Shown here in pieces: positions 1-9,905 of a DNA stretch of 44,691 nt. The number at the start of each line of letters is the position of its first letter. The stretch's first letter is position 1. The notes beneath the pieces are model-generated. The model saw only the letters and a program-made list of their open reading frames with translations, was not told the origin of the DNA and made no database searches. Origin of the DNA: Propionibacteriaceae bacterium (lineage in GTDB: Bacteria; Actinomycetota; Actinomycetes; Propionibacteriales; Propionibacteriaceae); NCBI GenBank assembly GCA_031272505.1, contig JAISTQ010000046.1:1-44691 (forward strand), given 5' to 3'. A program made the translations under genes and the position numbers.

Positions 1-96
1 GCCACCGTGCACATTGACGGCGGTGCCCCGGCTTGGCTAGACGGCTCCGTCGACATCGCGCCCGAAACCGTCTACTACGACGGCAAACCTGCCTGA
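1..96 (+). CDS. DUF2442-family protein, 3' end only
   Basis: The window opens inside this gene; 31 codons and the TGA are visible. The segment is almost base-for-base the same as the end of the complete DUF2442 gene at 7087-7182; differences are confined to the last two sense codons (ending KPA instead of KPV). It is therefore a second copy of that gene, about 7 kb away in the same orientation, with the large surface-protein gene between them. DUF2442 proteins are small, often paired with DUF4160 and sometimes suspected of toxin-antitoxin roles, but their function is not established. The upstream DUF4160 partner, if present, lies outside the window. Confidence 0.85.
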   Translation, partial: ATVHIDGGAPAWLDGSVDIAPETVYYDGKPA

Positions 97-141
97 AAGG
101 CGAAGCCCACCCCGGATGACGGTGTGAGGTGGTTCTTTTCT

Positions 142-228
142 CGTCATTCTCGGGCGAAGCCCGGGAATCCATCGCGCGACATGCCGGAGGCATTTGGAGC
201 GCGTCAAGAGCGCCTTAGCGAAGCGAAG
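142..228 (-). repeat. dispersed hairpin repeat, family member 1
   Basis: Read on the minus strand it contains a TGCC-TCC-GGCA stem, a GTCGCG link and a CGGGC-TTC-GCCCG stem followed by GAGAATGACG. It aligns with the elements at 6192-6279 and 16113-16200, which have the same linkers but different paired bases in the stems. It sits between the DUF2442 stop and the surface-protein start. It may act as a terminator or REP-like element. Confidence 0.7.
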
Positions 229-274
229 TCCGCTCCGGATGACGGAGAATCGGGCTAGTGGGGCACGGTTCTTT

Positions 275-304
275 TTGAAAACGGCACCCGGTTTGGCCTA
301 GTCA
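275..304 (+). promoter_or_regulatory. possible promoter of the surface-protein gene
   Basis: TTGAAA at 275-280 and TAGTCA at 299-304 are separated by 18 nt, about 46 nt before the ATG at 351. The -10 match is weak, so this is only a candidate. Confidence 0.3.
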
Positions 305-350
305 GGTAGCATCGCACGAGAGAGGACACCAAACTACGGGGGTGGTACGA

Positions 351-3300
351 ATGTCTACGCGATTCAACGCGCACAAACACTGCACATCATTGGCAATCAG
401 CCTGGCACTGGTGCTGGGATTGACAGCCGTCCAGGGGGGGGGGGACGCCAGCTAGCGCCGACACGGCCGCGCAATTGGTCACCCAGATTAACGGATGGAG
501 TGGGGGTGGAACTGGCACGCTGACCGCCGTCTCCGATGGCGACACCGTTAATGTAACCGGCACCGTCACCGGAGCCACCTCCTCACTCGCCCTGGTGCTT
601 GATCCGGGCGTGACGGTCAACTGGCAGGCCTCGCTTGATTCAACAGCACAATATGTGGTCGATGTTTCTGGCGGCACTTTTGTCGCCACTGCAGGGAGGA
701 TTGAATCCAAGTTCTTCTCCGCTAGCACATGGGGCGCTGTGATCAAAGCTGCCTCGTCTGACGTAGAAGTGACCGGAACCGCGGAAATCGTGAACGTCTT
801 AGCGGCAAATGGGCTTGGCGTGTTCATGGATAACGATGTAAACGTCCTGATGAGTGGAGGTTCAATCACTGTCACTTCGAAGTGCGCAGTCAACGCTGAT
901 CCGTGGTCCCATTCTGTGACCGCCGTAGGCGGTAGCGGTGCTACAGGCGGATCCGTCACCATGACTGGCGGCACTATCTCTGCAACAGCCGAAGAGGGCT
1001 GCGCCAGCCCCACTTTTGGGCTCTCAGCAGGAACCAATCCAGTGATAATGAGAGGCGGGACAATCATCTCGAGAACCACGGGGGTAGGAATCGGCCTTCG
1101 GAACCACACCGGGACCTTTGAAATGACGGGCGGCACCATCATCGTCGATGGCGCTACCTTCGATAACCCAGATACCGAGATTGGCGGACCGGCCGGGGTA
1201 AGCCTACTCAACAACTCTTCGGGTGTGATCTCCGGTGGTACCATCACGGCGAAAGGCTCCAGCGCAGTCGTAGTGGAGAAGACCTCCGAGACGGCTACCA
1301 GCATCCAACTGAACGGCGGCGAAATCAAGGCGGAAAGCCCAGGTACGCTGATCAACCTGAAGAACGGCAGCTTCTCCCCCATCACCTGCACGGTGAACGG
1401 CAGCATCTTCCGCACCTACTCAGGTGACACTTCGGTGGCTGACAACGGCTGCACCTATGTCGGGGGAATCCAGTTCGTAGGCAACGCTGGCACTGTCTAC
1501 GGCAATGACACTCTGCCAAGTGATTACACTATTGCAAACGGTGAGACGCTCACGATCCCAAATGGCGCTACACTAACCAATCCCGAGGGCAATGTATTGA
1601 CGGTGGCGGCGGGCGGCACTTTGGTGAACAATGGCACGCTGGTGAACAACGGGCTGTTGGTAGTTGAGGGCACCTTACAGAACAACAGCGCCTTCTCGGG
1701 CACTGGGAATTTGACGGGCGCGGGCACCATTAACGGCTCGGCAGCTACCGATCCCGACATCGCGGCGCAGCGGGTCTCAGATGCCATCGGCACGTTGCTG
1801 AAACTGCTCAATGGTTGGAATGGCGGGGGCAGCGGCAGGCTCTCAGCCACGGCCAATGGAAACACGATCACGGTGAAGGGGACAGTGACCGGCGCAGCGA
1901 ACAGCTTGGCGCTTGCCCTCGATCCAGCAATCACGGTGAACTGGCAAGCCTCGCTTGATTCAGCATCGCAGTGGGTGGTCGATGTTTCTGGTGGTGGTAC
2001 TTTTATCGCTTCAGCGGGGACAATCGACGCCAAATTCCCTGGTCCTGACTGGGGGGCAGCAATTAGAGTGCTTTCGTCCAATGTTGAGGTTACTGGAACG
2101 GCGGAAATCGTAAACGCTTTCGGGCCGGGCGGGCTTGGCGTGTACATGCTCGAAACCGCGAATGTTCTGATGAGCGGGGGTTCAGTTACCGTCATTTCAA
2201 AGTGCGCTAGCTATGCTGACCCGCTCTCCCATAGCGTGTCCGGCATCGGGAACAGCGGAGCGGCAGGTGGCTCGATCACCATGACGGGTGGAACTGTTAC
2301 AACCACCGCCGAGGAGGGCTGTGCTGCCGTCACCAATGGATTGGTATCCGGTACCAATCCAATCATCGTCCGGGGCGGAACCATCATCTCGAGGACTACG
2401 GGAGTGCTGGTGGGTGCTCGGTACCATACCGGCACTTTCGAGATGACCGGCGGCTCCATCATCGTGGATGGTGCTACCTTCGATAACCCGGATACCGAAG
2501 TCGGTGGCCCAGCCGGGGTGAGCCTGATCAACAACTCCTCGGGCGTCATCTCCGGTGGCACGATTACCGCGAAGGGCTCCAGCGCGATCGTGCTGGACAA
2601 AACTTCCAGCGCCGCCTCCAGCATCCAACTCAACGGCGGCGAGATCAAGGCGGAAAGCCCCGGTACGCTGATCAACCTGAAGAACGGCAGCTTCTCCCCC
2701 ATCACCTGCACGGTGAACGGCAGTGTTTTCCGCACCTACTCGGGCGACACTTCGGTGGCTGACAACGGCTGCACCTACACCGCCGGATTCCACTTCGTGG
2801 GCGACGACGGCACGGTGTACGGCAACGCCACATTGCCCGACGATTGGACCGTTGACAACGGTGACAAGCTCACCGTGGCCAGTGGGGCCACGTTGACCGT
2901 CCCTGATGACACCACGCTCACCGTGGCGAGTGGCGGGCAGCTTATCGTGGATGGCGATCTGGTCGTTGACGGCACCTTGGTGAACAACGGCACGCTCACC
3001 AACAATGGTGAGACCAGCGTGGGTAATGGCGGCACGCTGGACAACAACGCCAACATCACGAACGCCGGCGCGCTCACCGTCGATCAAGGCGGCACGTTGG
3101 ACAACTCGGGCACCATTGCGAACACTGGCTCCGTCACAAACAATGGCACGTTCATCAACGATGGCACGATCTCGGGCTCGGGCACTGTCTCCAGCACTGG
3201 GACGCTCTCGGGCGCGAACGCGGACAATGTGTTGATCCACCAGGCTCAGCCGCAAGCCCCGCAAGCAGCATCGGTAACGGCGACCAGTGTGGTGCTGACG

Positions 3301-6186
3301 ACACTCGCGGGCGGCGAATACTCCAAGGACGGCGGCAACACCTGGCAAAGCTCTCCGACCTTCGCCGGCTTGACCCCGAATTCGATGTATTTGTTCTACC
3401 AGCGGCTGGCTGCCGATCCGCAGCATTACGCCTCGCCGATCTCGACCGCGCAGTTGGTGGTGACGGATCGGGCGGCTCAAACGACGCCGTCCGCACCCAC
3501 CGCCCAGGAGATCAGCGCCACTCGCGTCATCTTGAACTCCATTTCCGGCGGCGAGTATTCGCTGGACGGCGTGTCCTGGCAGGATTCTCCGGTGTTCGCC
3601 GGTTTGAGCCCGGTCACCGAGTACACGTTCTACCAGCGGCTGCGGGAGAGCTATCAGAAGACCGCTTCGGCGGCTTCGGCACCACTGCGCGTCTCCACCA
3701 CGAAGGCGGCCCAGTTGGCTCCGGATGTGCCGGTCGCGGATCGGAAGGGCACCACGGAGGTGGAGCTGCGGGTAGTGCCCGGCGCGGAGTACAGCATCAA
3801 TGGTTCCGTTTGGCAAAGCTCCCCGCTGTTCACCGGCTTGGAAAAGGGTGGCTTCTACGTCTTCTACCAGCGCTACGCGGAGACGGACACTTTGGCTGCC
3901 TCGCCCGCTTCGGGCGCCTTGCTGCTGGTCACCCGCAGCGAGGAACTCGATCACCAGGATGCCCCGGCGGTGCCAGCCGGTGATCCGGTGATCACGGATC
4001 ATTCGATCACGCTGCCTGTGCGCACTGGCGGCGAGTATTCGCTGGGCGGCACGGTGTGGCAGGCAAGCCCGGTCTTTGACGACCTGGCGCCGGATACCGA
4101 GTACACCTTCTTCTATCGTTTGGCGGCCACGGACACGCTCTATGCGTCCGGCCCGTCCACCGCGGTGGTGTATCGGACGGCCACGAAGAACCACCAGGTG
4201 GCCCCGGCCGCCCCGACCGAGGCGTCGCACACGGATACCACCGTCACCCTGAACGCGATTGCGGGCGGGGAATACGCCATCGACGGCGGCGACTGGCAAG
4301 CCTCTCCGAGTTTCACCGGTTTGGAATCAGGCACCAGCTACTCGTTCACCCAGCGTTTGGCGGCCACGGAAGAGGCCTATGCTTCCGATCCGTCACCGGC
4401 GCTGCTCGTTACCACCGCCAAGACCGCGCGCAGCGCGCCTGGGGTGCCGGTGCCAGACCAGCGCACCACCACCTCGATCACGTTGATCCCGATTGATTCG
4501 GGTGAGTATTCCAAGGACGGCAGTACCTGGCAGACGGCCCCGGTCTTCGCGGGCCTCACGCCCGACACCTCGTACACGTTCTATCAGCGGCAGGCCGAAG
4601 ACGCGCACTATCTGCAATCGCCGAGCTCGGCCGCGGCGACCATCTCCACCAGGTTGACGGAGTTGGCGCCGAACAACACCGCGCCCACGCTCACTGCCGC
4701 AAGCATCTTGGTGACCGCCGATACTGTCACCCTGCCCACCATTGTGGGCGGCGAGTACTCCATGGATGGCGCGCATTGGCAATCCAGCCCGGAGTTCTCC
4801 GGATTGCAGCCGGTGACCAGCTACACCTTCTATGCCCGCTACGAAGAGACGGCCTCCAAGTATGCGTCTCCCGCGTCGACGGGCGTCACCGTGCTCACCG
4901 GCTACGTGCAGCAGGCCGCTCCGCCGAACATTGACTCCGCGGCGGTAGTGAGCACGCCCACTTCCGTCACCCTGCCTACCGTGGCTGGTGGGGAGTACTC
5001 GAAGGACGGGGTGACTTGGCAATCCAGCCCGGAGTTCCACGGCTTGATACCGGGCAACAGCTACACCTTCTATACCCGGCTCGCGGGCAACGAGACCACG
5101 GATCCGTCCCCGCCCACGGCTGGATTGACGATCACGCTGGCCAAACAGGCGCAAGAGACTCCGCTGGCCCCGGTGTTGCTGTCCAAGACCGCCATCGAGG
5201 TGGCTTTGGTGGACATCGGCGGTGCCGAGTATTCCAAGGACGGGGTGAACTGGCAGGCGAGCAGTGTCTTCACTGGTTTGAGCCCGTCGACCACCTACAC
5301 CTTCTATCAGCGGTTGGCCGAGACGCCTTCGCGGTACGCCTCGGCGGCCAGCCCGACATTGACCGTCGTCACCGACGCCAACCTGGATGACACGGGAACC
5401 AAGGTGACCGGTTTGGCGATCACCAACGCGCCTGCGATGGTGGCTTACAAGAAGAGTGGGGCGGGCAACACGTTCCCGTTGGCGGTGGCGGTCACTCCGG
5501 CGAACGCCACCAACCAGACGGTCACCTGGGCGAGTTCTGATCCGACGTTGGCGACCGTCGCGGCGGACGGCACCGTCACCTATTTGGATAAGGAGGGGGT
5601 GGTGACGATCACCGCGACCGCGAACGACGGCACTAATGTGGTCGCCAGCGCCCAAATCCAGATCGCCCGGAACGTCACCAAGATCCGCACACCGCTCACG
5701 AAGCTGTATTTGCAGAAGGGCAAGAGTTTGACGTTGCCGATCGCTTTGGATGATGCGACCGCGCCCACCCAGGCCATCACTTCCGGCCTCACCTTCAAGA
5801 GCTCGAACACGAAGGTGGTGACGGTGAACGCGAAGGGTGTGATCAAAGCGGCGAAGACCGTGAAGAAACTCACCAAGGCGACCGTCACCGTGACCGCGAC
5901 AAACGGCAAGAGCCTGACGATCACCGTCTATGTGTCACCCACGGCGACCAAGCTCGCTAAAGCTACCGTGAAGGCTCCGACGAGCTTGAAGGTCGGCAAG
6001 ACCGGCCAGCTCACCGTGAAACCCTCTGGGAAGCCCACCGGTGTGAAGGTCACCTTCAAATCCTCGAAGAGCAGCATCCTCACCGTGGACAAGGCCGGGA
6101 AACTCGTCGCCAAGAAGAAAGGCAAAGCCGTCATCACCATCAAAGTCGGCACCAAAACCACCAAAAAGACCATCACCGTGAAGTAG
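351..6186 (+). CDS. giant secreted surface repeat protein, frame interrupted at a G11 tract
   Basis: The ATG at 351 follows a GGGGGTGG ribosome site and encodes a classic signal peptide (basic start, then SLAISLALVLGLTAV). In the sequence as given this frame stops at TAG 453-455, after 34 codons. Loss of one G from the tract at 434-444 joins it to the 1.9-kaa frame that continues to 6186 and restores a PASA-DT cleavage site. Domain order: two related beta-helix-like modules (about 490-1500 and 1810-2820), each followed by NNGT-type repeats; nine fibronectin-III-like repeats of about 78 aa with the core GGEYSxDG-WQxSPxFxGL (about 3238-5375); one BIG2-like Ig domain (about 5400-5670); and lysine-rich Ig-like repeats ending ITVK. 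No LPXTG motif is seen. Likely an adhesin or glycan-binding wall protein. Without the shift, the only start in the long frame would be TTG 475, with no signal peptide or clear ribosome site. Confidence 0.85.
434..444 (+). repeat. poly-G tract (11 G) inside the signal-peptide region
   Basis: Eleven consecutive G residues fall between the hydrophobic core and the cleavage site of the signal peptide. With 11 G the frame closes after 34 codons; with 10 (or 13) it runs into the 1.9-kaa surface protein. This is the layout of slipped-strand phase-variation switches. A sequencing or assembly length error gives the same picture. Confidence 0.85.
490..2820 (+). repeat. tandem duplication of a 1-kb module within the surface-protein gene
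   Basis: Copy 1 (about 490-1500) and copy 2 (about 1810-2820) are offset by about 1,320 bp. By eye the 5' parts are near 80% identical at DNA level. The last 150 bp (about 1310-1460 against 2630-2780) are much closer, which suggests gene conversion at the 3' end. Each copy encodes repeated MTGGT/MSGGS turns typical of right-handed beta-helices. Confidence 0.8.
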
Positions 6187-6191
6187 ATCGA

Positions 6192-6279
6192 GGTCGCTTC
6201 GCTCCCACACTCTTGGTTCGCTCCAAGCACCTCCGGTGCGTCGCGAACTGGATTCCCGGGCTACGCCCGAGAATGACGG
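6192..6279 (+). repeat. dispersed hairpin repeat, family member 2
   Basis: It lies directly after the surface-protein stop. Its stems are GCACC-TCC-GGTGC and CGGGC-TAC-GCCCG, joined by GTCGCGAACTGGATTCC. The linkers match the element at 16113-16200, where the stems are TACC-TTC-GGTA and CGACC-TTC-GGTCG. It may terminate surface-protein transcription. Confidence 0.75.
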
Positions 6280-6594
6280 ACGGTAGGGTGACGGGAGACC
6301 TTTCCTCCGGGTTGCTACTCCGACCTGCGGCCAGGATGACGGCAGTGGGGTGCCAGAAGACCTTCCTGCCGAGTCAAGGTGTCACGTGACTTTTCGGGAA
6401 TACGATCCTAAAAAGTTCGACCTGATCGTCTCCGCAGCCTGGCGGGCGAAGCCGAGCGAACGGTTGCGGTGGCCGCGAGGCTCCCGCTTTGGGATGGCAA
6501 CTTATCCACACCGTCTCTATTCGCGGTCTGCCACGCGGCGAGTTATCCACAAAAGGAAAACAGTTAACCGTTCTGGCTCCGACAGCCCCAATTA
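6280..6594. other. non-coding stretch upstream of the DUF4160 gene
   Basis: No convincing gene is seen. It holds a fragment related to the dispersed repeats (around 6322-6345, CCGACCTGCGGCCAGGATGA) and two exact DnaA-box nonamers. An open frame from 6350 overlaps the DUF4160 gene and has no recognisable domain. Confidence 0.5.
6502..6551 (+). promoter_or_regulatory. two consensus DnaA-box nonamers
   Basis: TTATCCACA occurs exactly at 6502-6510 and at 6543-6551, in the same orientation and 41 bp apart. No dnaA, dnaN or rpmH is nearby, so this is not the usual oriC setting. Possible roles are DnaA titration or regulation, or chance. Confidence 0.5.
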
Positions 6595-6616
6595 CCTAAG
6601 TAGCAAGCTACCTAGG
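6595..6616 (+). promoter_or_regulatory. inverted repeat abutting the DUF4160 ribosome site (possible operator)
   Basis: CCTAAGTAGC-AA-GCTACCTAGG is a 10-bp inverted repeat with one mismatch. Its right arm runs into the AGGAGGAG ribosome site of the gene at 6624. It is placed to serve as an autoregulatory operator or as an RNA hairpin masking translation of the two-gene cassette. Confidence 0.5.
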
Positions 6617-6623
6617 AGGAGAC

Positions 6624-6890
6624 ATGCCAGAGCTATCGAGGTTCTTTGGGATCATCGTCAGAATGTACTTCGTGGATGCCAATCAGCATCACACACCGCA
6701 CATCCATGTGGAATCGAACGGAAAAACAGCATCAGTAAGCCTCGATGGGAGGGTGTTAGCCGGCCAGATCGACAAGCGTAAACTGACGGTCCTTCAGGCC
6801 TGGATGCTGCTTCACGAGGAGGAACTGAAAGCCGCCTGGCAGAGTTTGTTGAACGCTGAGCCGTTCGGTACGATTGAACCATTGAGATGA
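6624..6890 (+). CDS. DUF4160-family protein
   Basis: This is an 88-aa protein of the DUF4160 type. It begins MPELSRFFGI, carries the HHTPHIHVE segment that resembles the family's PHFHV core, then a GRVLAGQIDKRK strand and a helical tail with HEEELKAAWQ. The start is fixed by AGGAGGAG 6 nt upstream. The DUF2442 gene follows 10 bp downstream, so the two form one small operon. DUF4160/DUF2442 pairs are common, mobile-looking cassettes sometimes proposed as toxin-antitoxin systems; no activity is established and I infer none. Confidence 0.85.
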   Translation: MPELSRFFGIIVRMYFVDANQHHTPHIHVESNGKTASVSLDGRVLAGQIDKRKLTVLQAWMLLHEEELKAAWQSLLNAEPFGTIEPLR

Positions 6891-6900
6891 GGAGGTTCGG

Positions 6901-7182
6901 ATGCCTGTTGTGGACGGTGTCGTCTATGCCGACGACTTTGCGCCGGTGATCGAAGCCATCTCCGTTCAGCCGCTTGAAGGGCATCGCATCGAAGTCCGTT
7001 TTGAGGACGGGCAGGTGCGCGTCTTCGACATGAGCGGCCTCCTCAACATGGGCGATTTTCGCCGCATCGCCGATCCCGAGGCTTTCGCCACCGTGCACAT
7101 TGACGGCGGTGCCCCGGCTTGGCTAGACGGCTCCGTCGACATCGCGCCCGAAACCGTCTACTACGACGGCAAACCCGTCTGA
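6901..7182 (+). CDS. DUF2442-family protein
   Basis: This is a 93-aa protein with the DUF2442 layout: an N-terminal strand pair (AISVQPLEGHRIEVRFEDG), VRVFDMSGLL, then FRRIADPEAFATVHIDGGAPAW and a final strand. A GAGGAGG ribosome site precedes the ATG. It is the second gene of the DUF4160-DUF2442 cassette. Its last 96 bp recur almost identically at 1-96, so the cassette, or part of it, was duplicated around the surface-protein gene. Function unknown. Confidence 0.85.
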   Translation: MPVVDGVVYADDFAPVIEAISVQPLEGHRIEVRFEDGQVRVFDMSGLLNMGDFRRIADPEAFATVHIDGGAPAWLDGSVDIAPETVYYDGKPV

Positions 7183-7191
7183 CCCGTCGGA

Positions 7192-7297
7192 CTGTTCGGC
7201 TTCGCCTATCAGACTCAATCGTCACGGTCGAATGAGCTTACGCTCGCTCTCCCGCTCCTCAATCGTCTGGATCCCCGACCTTCGGTCGAGGATGACG
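7192..7297 (+). repeat. composite repeat: 75-bp unit plus 31-bp hairpin element
   Basis: Positions 7192-7266 are the exact reverse complement of a 75-bp unit present twice in tandem at 26881-27030. Positions 7267-7297 (with the stem CGACC-TTC-GGTCG) are the reverse complement of 26850-26880. The whole 106-bp composite is therefore inverted at 26850-26955. It lies between the convergent DUF2442 and clpC genes and may act as a bidirectional terminator. Confidence 0.85.
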
Positions 7298-7313
7298 GGT
7301 CGAGGTAGCTTGG

Positions 7314-9809
7314 CTACTCGGCGACGGCGGCGGGGGCGAGGGTGTCGATGTCGCCTTTGGGGACGCCGGTGAAGGTGAAGGGGGTTTCGGAGCCTTCGGG
7401 GGCGACGTCCACGACGACGATTTCGCCGGGGTTGACGTCTCCGAAGAGGATCTTCTCGGCGAGCATGTCCTCGATGTCGCGCTGGATGGCGCGGCGCAGC
7501 GGACGGGCGCCCAGGATCGGATCGAAACCACGATCGGCGATCAACTGCTTGGCGGCTTCGGTGAGCTCGATGCCCATGTCCCGCTCGCCGAGGCGCTGCT
7601 CGATCTGGCCGATCATCAGATCGACGATGCGCAGGATGTCCTCGGTCGTCAACTGGTGGAAGACGATGATCTCGTCGACGCGGTTCAGGAACTCGGGGCG
7701 GAAGTGCTGCTTCAGCTCCTCGGAAACCTTCGCCTTCATCTTCTCGTAGCTGGTGGCCTCATCCCCGCTCTGCGAGAAGCCGAGGTTCACGCTCTTGGAG
7801 ATGTCGCGCGAGCCGAGGTTCGTCGTCATCACGATGATGGTGTTCTTGAAATCCACCACACGGCCCTGCGCGTCCGTCAAACGGCCCTCGTCGAGAATCT
7901 GCAACAGGGAATTGAAGATGTCCGGGTGGGCCTTCTCGATCTCGTCGAACAGCACCACCGAGAACGGCTTGCGGCGCACCTTCTCGGTGAGCTGGCCGCC
8001 CTCTTCGTAGCCGACATACCCAGGCGGGGAGCCGAACAGCCGGGAGGCGGTGTGCTTCTCGGAATACTCGCTCATGTCGAGCGTGATCAGCGCGTCCTCG
8101 TCACCGAAAAGGAACTCGGTGAGGGCTTTCGTCAACTCCGTCTTGCCGACGCCCGAAGGCCCGGCGAAGATGAACGAGCCGGACGGACGGCGCGGATCCT
8201 TCAGACCGGCGCGGGTACGGCGGATCGAACGGGACAGCGCCTTGACGGCGTCGGTCTGCCCGATGTAGCGCTTGCCGATCTCTTCCTCCATCTTCAGCAA
8301 CCGGGCCGACTCGGCCTCGGTGAGCTTGAAGACCGGGATGCCGGTGGCATTGGAGAGCACCTCGGCGATGGCCTCTTCGTCGACCTCGGCGGGCACTGAA
8401 TCGTCGCCGGTCTTCCATTCGGATTCCTGACGGGCGCGCTCCTCGACCAGCTTGTTCTCGTCGTCGCGCAGATTCGCGGCCAACTCGAAATCCTCATTGT
8501 CGATGGCGGCTTCCTTCTGCAGCTTGACGGCGGCGATCCGCTCGTCGATGTCCCGCAGATCCGGCGGGGCCGTCATCCGGCGGATGCGCAGCCGGGCGCC
8601 CGCCTCGTCAATCAGGTCGATTGCCTTGTCGGGCAGGAAACGATCCGAAATGTAGCGATCCGCCAGCGAAGCGGCCGCCACCAGCGCCTCGTCGGTGATG
8701 GTGATCCGGTGGTGCGCCTCGTAGCGATCCCGCAGGCCCTTGAGGATTTCCACCGTCATCTCAATCGACGGCTCGGCCACCTGGATCGGCTGGAAACGAC
8801 GCTCCAACGCGGCATCCTTCTCGATGTACTTGCGGTACTCGTCCAGCGTGGTGGCGCCAATCGTCTGCAGCTCGCCGCGGGCCAGCATCGGCTTCATCAT
8901 GGACGAGGCGTCAATCGCGCCCTCGGCCGCTCCCGCGCCCACCAGGGTGTGGATTTCGTCAATGAAAAGCATCACGTCGCCGCGCGTCTGGATCTCCTTG
9001 AGCACCTTCTTCAGCCGCTCCTCGAAATCGCCGCGGTAGCGCGAACCGGCCACCATCGCGCCCAGATCGAGCGTGTAAATCTGCTTGTTGCGCAGCGTCT
9101 CCGGGACGTCGCCGCGGACAATCGCCTGCGCGAGACCCTCCACCACGGACGTCTTGCCGACGCCCGGCTCGCCGATCAGCACCGGGTTGTTCTTGGTGCG
9201 CCGACTGAGCACCGTCATCACCCGCTCGATCTCCATCTTCCGGCCGATCACCGGATCAAGCTGGTTGTCGCGGGCCAACTGGGTGAGGTTGCGGCCGAAA
9301 TTGTCGAGGATCGTCTTGCCCGTCTTCTCCGGGCCGGCCTCGGGCGCGCCAGCGGTGGCCGCCTGCTTCTCGTTGTAGCCGCTGAGCAACTGCAACACGG
9401 TGGAACGGACCCGATTCAGATCCGCGCCGAGCTTGATCAACACCTGGGCGGCGACACCCTCGCCCTCGCGGATCAGGCCCAAAAGAATATGCTCGGTGCC
9501 GATGTAGGCATGGCCGAGTTGCAAAGATTCCCGCATCGAGAACTCCAGCACCTTCTTGGCGCGGGGCGTGAACGGGATGTGTCCGGCGGGAGCGTTCTGC
9601 CCATTGCCGATCATGTCCTCCACTTGCTTGCGGACGACATCCAGCGACAAGCCGAGCTGCTCCAGGGCCTTGGCGGCGACGCCTTCACCTTCGTGGATCA
9701 GGCCAAGGAGCAGATGCTCGGTGCCGATGTAGTTCTGATTGAGCATCCGGGCCTCATCCTGCGCGAGGACGATGACCCGACGTGCCCGATCTGTAAATTT
9801 GTCAAACAA
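7314..9809 (-). CDS. clpC: ATP-dependent Clp protease ATP-binding subunit ClpC
   Basis: This is an 831-aa Hsp100 unfoldase that feeds substrates to the ClpP peptidase. Two N-terminal Clp_N repeats (about 1-145) precede AAA module D1 with Walker A GEPGVGKT and the [12 protein letters not shown] Walker B region. A UVR-type coiled segment follows (about 425-465), then D2 with [10 protein letters not shown] and [11 protein letters not shown]. The length is normal for the family. The start is TTG at 9807-9809, preceded by AGGAG at a 5-nt spacing, and gives the canonical [12 protein letters not shown] opening. It is followed by the convergent repeat at 7192-7297. A TAAAAT hexamer and a 9-bp inverted repeat lie upstream and could control expression. 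Confidence 0.97.
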   Translation of the reverse strand: MFDKFTDRARRVIVLAQDEARMLNQNYIGTEHLLLGLIHEGEGVAAKALEQLGLSLDVVRKQVEDMIGNGQNAPAGHIPFTPRAKKVLEFSMRESLQLGHAYIGTEHILLGLIREGEGVAAQVLIKLGADLNRVRSTVLQLLSGYNEKQAATAGAPEAGPEKTGKTILDNFGRNLTQLARDNQLDPVIGRKMEIERVMTVLSRRTKNNPVLIGEPGVGKTSVVEGLAQAIVRGDVPETLRNKQIYTLDLGAMVAGSRYRGDFEERLKKVLKEIQTRGDVMLFIDEIHTLVGAGAAEGAIDASSMMKPMLARGELQTIGATTLDEYRKYIEKDAALERRFQPIQVAEPSIEMTVEILKGLRDRYEAHHRITITDEALVAAASLADRYISDRFLPDKAIDLIDEAGARLRIRRMTAPPDLRDIDERIAAVKLQKEAAIDNEDFELAANLRDDENKLVEERARQESEWKTGDDSVPAEVDEEAIAEVLSNATGIPVFKLTEAESARLLKMEEEIGKRYIGQTDAVKALSRSIRRTRAGLKDPRRPSGSFIFAGPSGVGKTELTKALTEFLFGDEDALITLDMSEYSEKHTASRLFGSPPGYVGYEEGGQLTEKVRRKPFSVVLFDEIEKAHPDIFNSLLQILDEGRLTDAQGRVVDFKNTIIVMTTNLGSRDISKSVNLGFSQSGDEATSYEKMKAKVSEELKQHFRPEFLNRVDEIIVFHQLTTEDILRIVDLMIGQIEQRLGERDMGIELTEAAKQLIADRGFDPILGARPLRRAIQRDIEDMLAEKILFGDVNPGEIVVVDVAPEGSETPFTFTGVPKGDIDTLAPAAVAE

Positions 9810-9865
9810 CGCGACTCCTAACCGTAACTCCCACCTATTTTAGTAAACGTACGGCGAGTGCGTTA

Positions 9866-9891
9866 GTTTTCTGCGTTCGCTGGCAGAAAAC
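9866..9891 (-). terminator. 9-bp inverted repeat between lsr2 and clpC
   Basis: GTTTTCTGC-N8-GCAGAAAAC is a perfect dyad beginning 15 bp after the lsr2 stop and 57-82 bp before the clpC start. It may terminate lsr2. It lacks a clean U-run, so it could equally be an operator for clpC. Confidence 0.45.
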
Positions 9892-9905
9892 ACTGCAGGC
9901 AAGGC

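Larger units (their letters stand above)
97..350. other. intergenic region before the surface-protein gene
   Basis: No gene is seen here. The stretch holds one member of the dispersed hairpin repeat family (142-228), a flanking GGATGACGG motif, and a possible promoter for the surface-protein gene. Confidence 0.6.

Noticed and set aside
2197-4299. 700-aa open frame on the minus strand
   Set aside because: It lies antisense to the Fn3-repeat part of the surface protein, has highly biased Arg/Gly composition and no domain; a GC-driven shadow.
3238-5375. Nine separate genes or a mobile element in the repeat region
   Set aside because: The repeats are in one continuous frame as Fn3-like domains; no transposase or inverted ends are present.
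6502-6551. Replication origin
   Set aside because: Only two DnaA boxes are present, with no dnaA/dnaN/rpmH context and no clear AT-rich unwinding region.
6350-6781. 143-aa open frame on the plus strand
   Set aside because: It overlaps the well-supported DUF4160 gene, has no ribosome site at its start and no recognisable family; its 3' half is another frame of that gene.
8709-9821. 370-aa open frame on the plus strand
   Set aside because: It is antisense to clpC; composition is His/Arg/Leu-rich shadow sequence with no motif.
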